Source: Verrucomicrobiota bacterium (GTDB lineage: Bacteria > Verrucomicrobiota > Verrucomicrobiia > Limisphaerales > UBA11320). From it: 35,318 nt of DNA. Below the pieces are notes generated by a model, which saw only the letters and a list, made by a program, of their open reading frames with translations, did not search any database and was not told the DNA's origin. The stretch spans positions 1 to 35,318 of the forward strand of contig JACQFQ010000007.1 in the NCBI GenBank assembly GCA_016199985.1, given 5' to 3'. Below, one piece after another: positions 8,806 through 17,283 of the stretch. Position numbers and translations under genes: made by a program. Positions within the stretch are counted from its first letter, which is position 1. Each line of letters begins with the position of its first letter.

Positions 8806-9905
8806 GCGCCGCACGACTCCCGCACCACGAGGCGCGGCGTCAGCGCGAGGCTGCGAGCGGGCAGCGTCGGATCGGCGATCCGCTCCAGCATCGCGCGAAG
8901 GGCGATGACAGCGATGTCGCGGCAGGGTTGGTGGATGGTGGTCAATGGGACGGCGAGCAGCGTCGCGTATTTGACGTCATCGAAGCCGACGACCCGCACA
9001 TCGCGTGGAACTTTGACGCCGCATGCCTCGAGCGATCGAAGCAGCTGGGCCGCCGTGTGGTCGTTGGCGCAGATGAAAGCGTCCGCCTGCTTGGCCGCCG
9101 TCAACGAGCGCGCGAATTTGACATCCGCCGGGTCCCCGACACGAAGCCATCGCGGGCCCGCGTCCAGTTGGCGGCGCACCAGAGCCTCCCGAACCCCCGC
9201 GATGCGGGCGTCAACGGTGGGCGCCGAGAGAGGACGGGCGACGAAGCAGATGTGACGGCAGCCGAGCTTGATGAGGTGTTCCGCGAGCAGGTATCCGCCG
9301 GCGACGTTGTCGATGCCCACAAGATCGAAATCGCTCCGGTTCGGGAACGATTGAAGGTCGCGGTCGAGAAGCACCACGGGGATCCCCGCCTGCCGCAATG
9401 TTTCAGCCAGGCGCCGGTTTGCGGATTCCTTCTCGGGAACGAGCTCGTAAGGGGCGAAAAAGACGCCGCTCACCCTGCGGTCAATAAAGTGTCCGCAGAG
9501 TTCCTCAGCGTGCTCCAGGCTGGCGTCCGTGTCCTGGCCGGGATGAGTCGACCCGCCCCAGAGAAGGCTGTATTCGTGAACCCGGGAGAGGCTGGCGAGT
9601 TCGCCGCAGACCCGTTCAAAAACCTCGGTGTTCCCAAGGCCCGGAATGAGCAGCCCGAGTTGGCGCGTCGAGTTGACGGCGGCGCCGGTCGTTCGGCGAA
9701 GGTACGTGCCTGAGCCAGCGCGGCGTTCGATCAACCCCTCGTTCTGCAAATCCAGCAACGCTCGCGCGACTGTGGGCCGGGACACTCCGAACTGCTTCAC
9801 AAGCTGCGGCTCGCTGGGAAGCTTGCCCTCCGCCGCATACCGGCCCGCCGCAATGTCCGCGCGCAGCCGCCGGGAGAGTTCGCGATGTTTTGGTGTATCA
9901 GGCAT
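8748..9905 (-). CDS. GntR/LacI hybrid transcriptional regulator (AraR-like)
   Basis: A 385-residue regulator. A GntR winged helix (about 6-70, with KLPSEPQLVKQFGVSRPTV and AGSGTYLRR) is joined to a LacI/periplasmic-binding-protein sugar-sensing domain (about 82-370, with GVFFAPYE, DNVAGGYLLAEHLIKLGCRHI and a FICANDHTA motif). This combination is typical of AraR-type repressors. The frame stays open upstream to 10007, but the ATG at 9905 is preferred because the helix-turn-helix starts a few residues later and the extra sequence would cover the operator. It is divergent from the sugar porter gene with an 81-bp intergenic region containing clear operator repeats. It probably represses the transporter/kinase/GH32 genes until a fructose- or sucrose-type effector binds. 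The last ~20 residues lie in the convergent overlap with the CBM6-like gene. Confidence 0.88.
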   Translation of the reverse strand: MPDTPKHRELSRRLRADIAAGRYAAEGKLPSEPQLVKQFGVSRPTVARALLDLQNEGLIERRAGSGTYLRRTTGAAVNSTRQLGLLIPGLGNTEVFERVCGELASLSRVHEYSLLWGGSTHPGQDTDASLEHAEELCGHFIDRRVSGVFFAPYELVPEKESANRRLAETLRQAGIPVVLLDRDLQSFPNRSDFDLVGIDNVAGGYLLAEHLIKLGCRHICFVARPLSAPTVDARIAGVREALVRRQLDAGPRWLRVGDPADVKFARSLTAAKQADAFICANDHTAAQLLRSLEACGVKVPRDVRVVGFDDVKYATLLAVPLTTIHQPCRDIAVIALRAMLERIADPTLPARSLALTPRLVVRESCGAYLPRPASSLLVSNRSKTK

Positions 9906-9909
9906 ACAT

Positions 9910-9970
9910 GACAGGTTGTTGACCTGTCTTAACAACTTTCTCGTAGAGATGTCAAAACTGTCCTTACAAC
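9910..9970. promoter_or_regulatory. Divergent operator: two 13-bp repeats plus overlapping palindromes
   Basis: ctgtcttaacaac at 9924-9936 and ctgtccttacaac at 9958-9970 match at 11 of 13 positions and are 34 bp apart. Each reads as CTGT-N4/5-ACAAC, close to the TTGT-N4-ACAA type bound by AraR-like GntR/LacI regulators. The first site is embedded in two perfect inverted repeats: gacaggt-N5-acctgtc (9910-9928) and gttgtt-N10-aacaac (9915-9936). The region lies between the start codons of the regulator and the sugar porter, so control of both genes is inferred. Confidence 0.72.
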
Positions 9971-9986
9971 TTACTGCGTATCGACG

Positions 9987-11429
9987 TTGACTGGGGACGT
10001 GAACCACGAACCCGAATGCGCAACACGACCGGCGGCCCTCGTCCTTCCCGCGGACAGCCTGAGATCCCGGATTCTCTTTTGGGCGATCACCTCCTCGCTC
10101 GCTGGATTCCTCTTTGGCTTCGACACCGTCGTTATCTCAGGAGCGGAGCAGACCATCCAATCGCTCTGGAAGCTCAGTCCCGGGATGCATGGATTGGCGA
10201 TGGGAGCGGCGCTCTACGGCACGGTTCTGGGATCGCTTATCGGCGGTTGGCCGACCGATCGCTTCGGCCGAAAACCCACCCTCACCTGGATCGGCGTCCT
10301 GTATATCATCTCCGCGGTGGGTTGCGGCTACGCATGGGACGTGGGGTCCTTCGTCGTCGCGCGGGTCATCGGCGGCGTCGGCATTGGGATCTCAACGGTG
10401 GCCGCCCCTCTTTACATCGCGGAGATCGCCCCTCCGTCCCATCGCGGCCTCCTCGCCGGGATGTTCCAGTTCAACATCGTGTTCGGAATCATTGTCGCCT
10501 TCATCTCCAACTTTTTCCTCCGGGATGTCGGGCCCAACGCCTGGCGTTGGATGTTGGGCGTGGCGGCTTTTCCGTCCGTGCTCTACACGGCTTTGTGCCT
10601 GGGAATCCCCGAAAGCCCGCGCTGGTTGCTGGGACGGAAGCGAGATCGCGAGGCTGGAATCGGCGTGCTGGGCCTCATTCGCCCGAACGCTTCCAGGTCG
10701 GAGTTGGAACAGGAGGCGGACGCGCTTCTCGCGAGCTCTCGTGATCAGCGCGAGAGCGGCGGGTTTTGGACTCCAGGCATGCGTGGTCCAATACTTCTCG
10801 CGTTCTTGATCGCGTTCTTCAACCAGCTCTCCGGCATCAACGCCATCCTCTACTTCGCTCCCAGGATCTTTGAGATGACGGGTCTTGGGGCCAAGGCCGC
10901 GCTGCTCCAATCGGTCGGAATTGGAGTCACGAACCTCCTCTTCACTTTCGCCGGCGTCCGCCTGATCGACCGGTTGGGGCGTCGCACCCTGCTCTACGTG
11001 GGGTCCTTCGGATACATCCTCACGCTGGGGCTGATCTCCTGGGCGTTCTTTACGGAGCGTTTCGCCATCGTGCCCGCTTGCGTCTTCGGGTTCATCGCGG
11101 CCCACGCCATCGGACAAGGCGCCGTCATCTGGGTGTTCATCTCCGAGATTTTCCCCAATCGCCATCGAGCCGGGGGACAGGCCCTGGGCAGCTTCACGCA
11201 CTGGGTCTTCGCGGCTCTGCTGACCACCTTCTTCCCGACGATGGTGTCCGCCTACAAGCCCGGGTATGTCTTCCTCTTCTTCTGCGGCATGATGATTCTG
11301 CAGCTCCTTTGGGTCAGGTTTATGGTCCCGGAAACGAAGGGCGCCACCCTGGAGGAGATCGAACGGCGACTCTCAGGCGCGCGCGCGCCGAATCCCGCGG
11401 GCTGTGTTGAAACGTCAGGCGTTCATTGA
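9987..11429 (+). CDS. MFS sugar porter
   Basis: A 480-residue transporter with about 12 membrane helices. Sugar-porter signatures are clear: LFGFDTVVISGA in helix 1, GGWPTDRFGRKP after helix 2, PESPRWLLGR before the central loop, NQLSGINAILYFAP in helix 7, DRLGRRTLL, and PETKGATLEEIE at the C-terminus. It probably imports a hexose (fructose) or sucrose by proton symport. The start is uncertain: TTG at 9987 and GTG at 9999 are both possible, neither has a good ribosome binding site, and no ATG occurs before the first helix. The gene is divergent from the regulator behind the operator repeats, with the PfkB kinase and GH32 gene following on the same strand. Confidence 0.9.
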   Translation: MTGDVNHEPECATRPAALVLPADSLRSRILFWAITSSLAGFLFGFDTVVISGAEQTIQSLWKLSPGMHGLAMGAALYGTVLGSLIGGWPTDRFGRKPTLTWIGVLYIISAVGCGYAWDVGSFVVARVIGGVGIGISTVAAPLYIAEIAPPSHRGLLAGMFQFNIVFGIIVAFISNFFLRDVGPNAWRWMLGVAAFPSVLYTALCLGIPESPRWLLGRKRDREAGIGVLGLIRPNASRSELEQEADALLASSRDQRESGGFWTPGMRGPILLAFLIAFFNQLSGINAILYFAPRIFEMTGLGAKAALLQSVGIGVTNLLFTFAGVRLIDRLGRRTLLYVGSFGYILTLGLISWAFFTERFAIVPACVFGFIAAHAIGQGAVIWVFISEIFPNRHRAGGQALGSFTHWVFAALLTTFFPTMVSAYKPGYVFLFFCGMMILQLLWVRFMVPETKGATLEEIERRLSGARAPNPAGCVETSGVH

Positions 11430-11526
11430 CGAACCGAGCCCCTCAACTTCAACGTGTGTCCATGATCCAGCCGATGATCCATTGTTCAACGAGAGCGTCC
11501 CGCGGAGGCAGGGGAGGAAGACTGCC

Positions 11527-12408
11527 ATGAAGTTCCAAATTGTCGCCATTGGGGAGGTGTTGTGGGACCTGTTGCCCGGAGGCCGGCAGCTGGGAGGCGC
11601 TCCCGCGAATTTTGCCTACCACGCCTCCGCCCTGGGCGGGAACTCGCGACTGATTTCGCGCGTTGGCGGCGACGAGCTGGGACGCGAGGCGCTCCATCTT
11701 CTGAAGCGGGTTGGCGTGGCGACTGATTGCGTCCAGGTCGATGAAACGCGTCCCACAGGAACCGTGGGCGTCCAGGTGGCTTCGGACGGTCAGCCCCGGT
11801 TCACCATCCACGAGAACGTGGCGTGGGACGCGATTCGCAATGAAGCGGCGGGGAGCGACGCGATTGCCGGCGCGCATGCCGTTTGTTTCGGTTCTCTCGC
11901 GCAGCGGAGCGAGCCCTCGCGGTCGACGATTCGTTCGCTCGTCACGGCAAGCCCGCGTCCTGCCCTGCGGATTCTTGACGTGAATCTCCGTCAGCACTAC
12001 TTCTCGCCGCGGCTCATCGAGGAATCGCTGGCGCTGGCGAATGTTCTGAAGCTGAACGATGGCGAGCTGCCCCGCCTGTCGGAGATCTTTCATCTGGAAG
12101 GCGACATCCCGTCGCGGCTCTCCCAATTGGCGAGCCGATACAACCTGCGGACCATCGCCTACACGCGTGGCAGCGGCGGCAGCCTGCTGTTCTCCGAGGG
12201 GCGCTGGTCCGACCATCCGGGCGCCTCCGTGGCGGTCGTGGACACCGTGGGCGCAGGGGATTCCTTCACGGCGGCCATGACTCTCGGGCTGCTCTCGGGA
12301 TGGGACCTGGACCGCATCAATGAGCACGCGAATCAAGTCGCCGCCCATGTCTGTTCCCGCGCGGGAGCGATGCCGGAGCTGCCCCATAACCTTCGACAGA
12401 TGGCTTGA
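11527..12408 (+). CDS. PfkB-family sugar kinase (probable fructokinase)
   Basis: A 293-residue ribokinase/PfkB-fold kinase. IGEVLWDLLPGGRQLGGAPANFAYH at the N-terminus is the substrate-binding GGAPxN element typical of fructokinases. DTVGAGDSFTAA near residue 240 is the second PfkB signature with the catalytic Asp and anion hole. Length is normal for the family. The ATG at 11527 is chosen over the longer open frame from 11404 because the protein family starts here and a strong ribosome binding site (ggaggaag) sits just upstream. It phosphorylates the sugar brought in by the upstream porter, probably fructose released by the GH32 enzyme. Confidence 0.9.
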   Translation: MKFQIVAIGEVLWDLLPGGRQLGGAPANFAYHASALGGNSRLISRVGGDELGREALHLLKRVGVATDCVQVDETRPTGTVGVQVASDGQPRFTIHENVAWDAIRNEAAGSDAIAGAHAVCFGSLAQRSEPSRSTIRSLVTASPRPALRILDVNLRQHYFSPRLIEESLALANVLKLNDGELPRLSEIFHLEGDIPSRLSQLASRYNLRTIAYTRGSGGSLLFSEGRWSDHPGASVAVVDTVGAGDSFTAAMTLGLLSGWDLDRINEHANQVAAHVCSRAGAMPELPHNLRQMA

Positions 12409-12474
12409 TTCACCCAACACGCCAAAGCAGGATCGCTTCATCATCACGCGGCGGACGAGACCCCTTTCATCTCT

Positions 12475-14133
12475 ATGAACAGCCAACACAATGGGAATAA
12501 ACCCACACGGATCAGAATCATCGAGAGGCTCGTCCGAGCCGTCGTTGGATGGGCGCTTGCGGTCGTTTTTTGCGCGGGCTTCCCGACCCCGGCCGAGGCC
12601 GCGGATTACTCGGAGCCCTTCCGCCCTCAGTTTCATTTTACGCCGGCCACGAATTGGATGAACGATCCGAACGGAATGGTCTATTACGCGGGGGAGTACC
12701 ACCTGTTCTATCAGTTCAATCCCTGGGGCGACAAATGGGGGCACATGAGCTGGGGCCATGCCGTGACGAAGGATCTCGTCCATTGGGAGCACTTGCCCAT
12801 CGCGCTTTATGAAGAGAATGACGTCATGATTTTCTCCGGCAGCGCGGTTGTGGATTGGAAAAACACCAGCGGGTTCGGACGCGATGGCAAGCCGCCCTTG
12901 GTTGCGATCTATACCGGCCATCACACCAAAAAGCCCCTCCAAAACCAGCACATCGCCTACAGCAACGATCGCGGCCGCACATGGACCAAATACCCGGGCA
13001 ACCCGGTGCTGGATATCGGCGCAAAGGACTTCCGCGATCCCAAGGCGCAGTGGCATGAGCCAACGAAGCGGTGGGTGATGGCTGTCTCGTGGCCTCTGGA
13101 ACGGAAGGTGCGCTTCTACGCCTCGCCGAACCTGAAGGAGTGGACGCATCTCAGCGACTTTGGTCCCGCAGGCGCCATCCAGGGCATCTGGGAGTGTCCC
13201 GATTTGTTCCCCCTCCGGATCGAAGGCAAGGGCGGCCTCGAGAAGTGGGTGCTGATCGTGAATGTAGGCTCCGGGGCGCCCGCAGGAGGGTCAGGGTGCC
13301 AGTATTTCGTCGGCAACTTCGATGGGCAGCGGTTCACTCTCGATCCTGGATCCCCCAAGCGGGAATCCGAGTTGGTGTCCCAGGGAAAAGCGCTCTCCCA
13401 AGCGTCCGCGCGTCCGGCCGCCGAAGCCGCGCTCTGGGCGGACTGGGGTCGCGACTTTTACGCGGCGGTTTCGTGGAACGATGTTCCCAAACGCGACGGC
13501 CGCCGGATCTGGCTGGGGTGGATGAGCAATTGGGAATACGCCAACGACGTCCCCACCGCCCCATGGCGAAGCGCGATGTCCGTCCCTCGGGAACTCGCGC
13601 TTCGCGAAACGCCCGATGGCCTGCGACTTCTCCAGAGACCCGTTCGCGAGTTGGGAACACTGCGAGGCCGGCATCATCGTTTTGGAGGCGGCGCGATCAC
13701 GGAAGCCAACAGCTGGCTGCGGGAGCAGGCGCTTCGCGGCGATTCTCTCGAAATGACCCTCGAGCTGGATCCCCTGGCCAAAGGCGATCAAGGCCTGAAG
13801 CTCTTCCTCAGCTCACAAGGCGCGACAGTTGTCGGGGTGAACTGGGAGCAGGGGGAGGTTTACGTCGACCGCGCTCGTTCAGGCTCGCAGGCCTTCCATC
13901 CAAAATTTCCAGGCCGCGCCTCCGCGCGCCTTCCCAGCCGCGAGCGCAGGGTGAAGCTTCATCTTCTCGTGGATGCCTGCTCGCTGGAAGTGATGGTGAA
14001 CGACGGGGAACAGGCGCTCACGACGTTGACGTTTCCCGCGGCCGCGGAGCGCGGGCTGGAGTTCTTCGGGCCGCAAACGGACACGAGGGTGGGGCCGGTC
14101 GAAGCATGGGACCTCAAGTCGGCATGGAAGTGA
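12475..14133 (+). CDS. GH32 family fructan/sucrose hydrolase (levanase/invertase-like)
   Basis: A 552-residue secreted glycoside hydrolase. An N-terminal hydrophobic segment (about 19-40, ending AEAAD) is a signal peptide with a long basic n-region. The five-bladed propeller carries all GH32 catalytic motifs: WMNDPNG (61-67, nucleophile Asp64), FSGSA (120-124), RDP (187-189, Asp188) and WECPD (239-243, acid/base Glu240). The C-terminal ~150 residues form the usual beta-sandwich. GH32 enzymes release fructose from sucrose, inulin or levan with retention. WMNDPNG with wide QFNPWGDKWGHMSWGHA is common to exo-acting levanases and fructan beta-fructosidases; exact substrate cannot be told from sequence. 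It ends 27 bp before the convergent beta-helix gene. Confidence 0.93.
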   Translation: MNSQHNGNKPTRIRIIERLVRAVVGWALAVVFCAGFPTPAEAADYSEPFRPQFHFTPATNWMNDPNGMVYYAGEYHLFYQFNPWGDKWGHMSWGHAVTKDLVHWEHLPIALYEENDVMIFSGSAVVDWKNTSGFGRDGKPPLVAIYTGHHTKKPLQNQHIAYSNDRGRTWTKYPGNPVLDIGAKDFRDPKAQWHEPTKRWVMAVSWPLERKVRFYASPNLKEWTHLSDFGPAGAIQGIWECPDLFPLRIEGKGGLEKWVLIVNVGSGAPAGGSGCQYFVGNFDGQRFTLDPGSPKRESELVSQGKALSQASARPAAEAALWADWGRDFYAAVSWNDVPKRDGRRIWLGWMSNWEYANDVPTAPWRSAMSVPRELALRETPDGLRLLQRPVRELGTLRGRHHRFGGGAITEANSWLREQALRGDSLEMTLELDPLAKGDQGLKLFLSSQGATVVGVNWEQGEVYVDRARSGSQAFHPKFPGRASARLPSRERRVKLHLLVDACSLEVMVNDGEQALTTLTFPAAAERGLEFFGPQTDTRVGPVEAWDLKSAWK

Positions 14134-14160
14134 AGGCAGAGCCCGCGCGGAGGTCGGTCC

Positions 14161-17139
14161 TCACGGCGCGGCGATGACTTGGAACTCCTGGTACGCCGTG
14201 TTTTCTCCTCCCGCGTTCGCCGTGGCTGGGATCGTATGCCAGACCAGCCAGCGGAAGCCGCCGAGCGACTGACCCGCGCTTTGACGAATGCTCGACGCGA
14301 CAAATGGGCTCTTGGCCGCCGCTTGCGCGTCGACCTCGGCGATCGGAGTGAACAGGGTTGAGTCCGCGACATTCCACCCAGGGTCCGTGTCCGAATGGCT
14401 TCCATAAATCGCAAATCGCTGCCGACCCCGATTCCCATTCTGGTTGTAAGAGTAGGTATTGATTTGCGCGATGCTCTTCGCCCCGCCCAGATCCAGCTTA
14501 TACTTCCCATCCCGTGTCCCATTTCCAAAAACGGGTCCGTAGTTCTCCGCGAGCTTTCCATCGATGAGCGCGCTGATGGGCTCATTGCCGGTCGCCGGAT
14601 TCGACTGAAGCGCGCCCGTCAACGCCGTCGTCCCGGACACGAGAGGAAGAGTCTTGAAACCCGCGCCCTCCGGACGTTCCACCATGGAATAGGCATAGCT
14701 CCGCAACTCGATCTTCATGTCCTGCTGCTTTCGGCTGATGTTCAGCGACAGCGGGGCTCCCGCGGCCGCATCCTGGAGCGCTCGCAGCACCTCGAGCGAC
14801 GCCGCCTTCCGGCCATTGCAACCGAGGATGACGTCGTGCTTCCGTAGGCCCGCCTTCGCCGCCGCGCCGCCCTCCTGGACCCCAGTCAGCAAAACTCCGG
14901 ATTCATCGGGGAGTCCGTAGGCTGAGCGGTCTCCCGGGCCTGATATGTCCCGCGCTTGAGCCTGCCAGATGTGGCGCGAACGTTTGGCGCCGGGTCCTTC
15001 GGGGACTGAGGCGAATGCCATCAAATGCGGCGTTTCCGGTGTGCGGGCGATCGCCTTCAACGCGGTCTTCCGCACTCCAAATTGGTTCATTGGGAAATTC
15101 ACAAACCCCAGCTTCAATGCCGGAGAATTCTCCAGCACACGAAAGTCCCCCCGCCCAGGATCCGCAAAAATCGCGTCCGCCTCGATCGAATGCTCATCGC
15201 GTTGCGACTGGCGCGCCAGCCGGGTCGCGGGTTGAGCGGCGACGCCGGGCTTGTGGACCAGGTTGTAATCCATCTCGCGCCCCCAAGGGGTCGAGGGCAT
15301 GCCGCCGGCGGGCAGGTAGTGATCCGTCGTCATGATGTTGCGTCGAACCACGTCCTGGCTGTGCGCATACCACACATGCGGATGAAATCCATTGTTGATG
15401 AAAATGTTGTTCTCCGCGATCCGATAGAACCCTTCGCGCAGCTTCAAGCCGCCATTCAGGCAAAGGTTGTTGTAGAGGTGGTAGTTCGAGGATCCGTCGT
15501 CCAGGTCGATGTCCCATCCGTGATCACAGCGCCAGCGATTGTTCCGTATCACCGTGGGGCGGGCGGCGTCCAGGAGCGGGAGCTTCTGCTCGGCCTCCCA
15601 TGTGGCTTTGTCGTTCAGGTCCAGGCCCGCGAGATTCCAGAAGCGATCGCGGCCCCAGGAGTTGAACGAGCCATGGTCGCCGGTTTCCTTGACGGTGTCG
15701 AAGATGTCGCAGAACTCGATCAGGTGCCCGCCCCAGCATCCGTCCCCGATGTTGATCGCGGCGCGCGGAACGTCGTAGAGCGAGCAATGCCGGACCGTGA
15801 TGCCCTGCGACAGCTCGATCTGCACCGGAGCGGTTTGCTTCTCAACACGTCCGGTCAGGTAGATCAGGCAATCGTCCACAAGGCAGTCCGCCGGATAGTT
15901 GCTGTTCTTCGGGCCTGGGGCGCGATCGAGCGACGCCAGCGACTGCGATCGATCGTTCCATCCGCGGGGGACGCGCGCTGATTCCGGGTCACCGACGAAG
16001 GCGACGCCGTTGCCTCCGGCCCTGGCGATGTGGCAGCCGCGCACGGTCACGCGCCGGTTGTAATGATTCACGAACACCGCGTTGCCGCCGACCTGATCGA
16101 TGAAGCAGTCCTCCAGCAAACAGTCCTCGGCCCCGTTGTAGAACACCGCTCCCCCGCGATAGGTCGTCCAGTCGCTGCGAACCAGGGGCTCCTTGTTTTC
16201 CATGAAAGTTCGCGCGGCGTGTCGAAACGTGAGCCCTTTGAGCTCAATAAACCGGGTCGGGGCGTCGATGGCGCCGCGAAACTCCAGCAGGCGCCGGAGC
16301 CGGACCGCTTCGAATGTGGCTGTGGAGGGATCCACCCCGGCGGGCGGGTAGTAGTAGAGCGTCGCGGATTTCTGGTCGACGAACCATTCGCCGGGAGCGT
16401 CCAGCTCCTCAAAAATATTCTCCACGAAGCGAAATCGAGGATGCATCCCCGCGGGACGATTATTCTGCCAGCCTCCTTCATAGCCGACCGTGTTCTCGCT
16501 CTTCTTGCCCGTGATCCGGAAGTGAAACCCGCCCCACTCCGCGGCATGCATCGCGTGAATGAATCCTCCCGTCGGGTCGGCCCAACCACGGACTCGTTCC
16601 GGGCCAAACGCGTCGGCGGCATAGCCGTTATAGATGCGCTCGTTGGGATTGAAGTTGGGATAGCGCGCCATCGGCTGCAGAACGCCGTTCACGAACAGCT
16701 GATCCGTGGCGAAACCGGCGGGCAGTCTGGCCTGATAGATACCCTTCTTGAAAGGCCCCCAGTTCAAGTTCGTGAGCCGGACACCGCCGCTGATCACCGG
16801 GGCTTCGCCCTCGAATGCCTGATAGGCGACCGGAGCGTCCTTTGACCCGGAGTCGATCGACGTGAACATCAACGTCTCGGGAAGGTAGTAAGTCCCGCCG
16901 CGCAGAATCACTCGGACCGCTTTGCCGGCCCCGCTGGACTGACGAGCCGATTGCTGGGCCCTTTGCAACGTGGCGAACGGCTTCTCTTTCGTGCCGGGAT
17001 CAGCGTCGTTTCCGTCGGTCGCGACATGCCACTCCGCCGCCGGCGTTTGACCCACGGCTCGACCTGAGATCATTGTGATGGTCACGGCCGCGATCACGGC
17101 CGCGCCGACCCGTTTGAGCGGCAGGTTCGTGGTGTTCAT
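14161..17139 (-). CDS. Secreted parallel beta-helix protein with PDZ and discoidin-like domains (GH141-like)
   Basis: A 992-residue exported protein with a signal peptide at about 1-30. The main part (about 35-700) is a right-handed parallel beta-helix: it opens WHVATDGNDADPGTKEKPF, a start seen in many secreted beta-helix enzymes, includes PGEWFVDQKSATLYYYPP, and continues with alternating short strands around GGNAVFV, GNGVAFVG and RNNRWRCDHGWDIDLDDGSSN. The overall layout resembles GH141-type enzymes, but I cannot fix the catalytic residues by eye. Residues about 731-815 form a PDZ domain (GVLLTGVQEGGAAAKAGLRKHDVILGCNG), unusual inside a glycan-active enzyme. The final ~170 residues (DGKYKLDLGGAKSIAQINTY) resemble an F5/8 type C (discoidin) carbohydrate-binding domain. 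It is monocistronic, convergent with the GH32 gene and divergent from the esterase gene. Confidence 0.75.
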   Translation of the reverse strand: MNTTNLPLKRVGAAVIAAVTITMISGRAVGQTPAAEWHVATDGNDADPGTKEKPFATLQRAQQSARQSSGAGKAVRVILRGGTYYLPETLMFTSIDSGSKDAPVAYQAFEGEAPVISGGVRLTNLNWGPFKKGIYQARLPAGFATDQLFVNGVLQPMARYPNFNPNERIYNGYAADAFGPERVRGWADPTGGFIHAMHAAEWGGFHFRITGKKSENTVGYEGGWQNNRPAGMHPRFRFVENIFEELDAPGEWFVDQKSATLYYYPPAGVDPSTATFEAVRLRRLLEFRGAIDAPTRFIELKGLTFRHAARTFMENKEPLVRSDWTTYRGGAVFYNGAEDCLLEDCFIDQVGGNAVFVNHYNRRVTVRGCHIARAGGNGVAFVGDPESARVPRGWNDRSQSLASLDRAPGPKNSNYPADCLVDDCLIYLTGRVEKQTAPVQIELSQGITVRHCSLYDVPRAAINIGDGCWGGHLIEFCDIFDTVKETGDHGSFNSWGRDRFWNLAGLDLNDKATWEAEQKLPLLDAARPTVIRNNRWRCDHGWDIDLDDGSSNYHLYNNLCLNGGLKLREGFYRIAENNIFINNGFHPHVWYAHSQDVVRRNIMTTDHYLPAGGMPSTPWGREMDYNLVHKPGVAAQPATRLARQSQRDEHSIEADAIFADPGRGDFRVLENSPALKLGFVNFPMNQFGVRKTALKAIARTPETPHLMAFASVPEGPGAKRSRHIWQAQARDISGPGDRSAYGLPDESGVLLTGVQEGGAAAKAGLRKHDVILGCNGRKAASLEVLRALQDAAAGAPLSLNISRKQQDMKIELRSYAYSMVERPEGAGFKTLPLVSGTTALTGALQSNPATGNEPISALIDGKLAENYGPVFGNGTRDGKYKLDLGGAKSIAQINTYSYNQNGNRGRQRFAIYGSHSDTDPGWNVADSTLFTPIAEVDAQAAAKSPFVASSIRQSAGQSLGGFRWLVWHTIPATANAGGENTAYQEFQVIAAP

Positions 17140-17283
17140 CCCATCAACCCACTCGAAGATGAGTCATGCGATTGATCATGCCCCACCTTCGTCTCAGGCG
17201 CGAAGCGGTCCAAGCCTTTTGTGAGACGGAGGGCTTGAGAATTCCCGCTTGAGTCCTCCGCCCGATTGCACGACAACTCGGCC

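Noticed and set aside
11449..13149. A 566-codon minus-strand open frame across the kinase and GH32 genes
   Set aside because: It crosses two well-supported genes on the other strand and has no recognisable motif.
14134..14160. Bidirectional terminator between convergent genes
   Set aside because: A weak GAGG-tcggt-CCTC hairpin is near 14150, but there is no T-run on either side.
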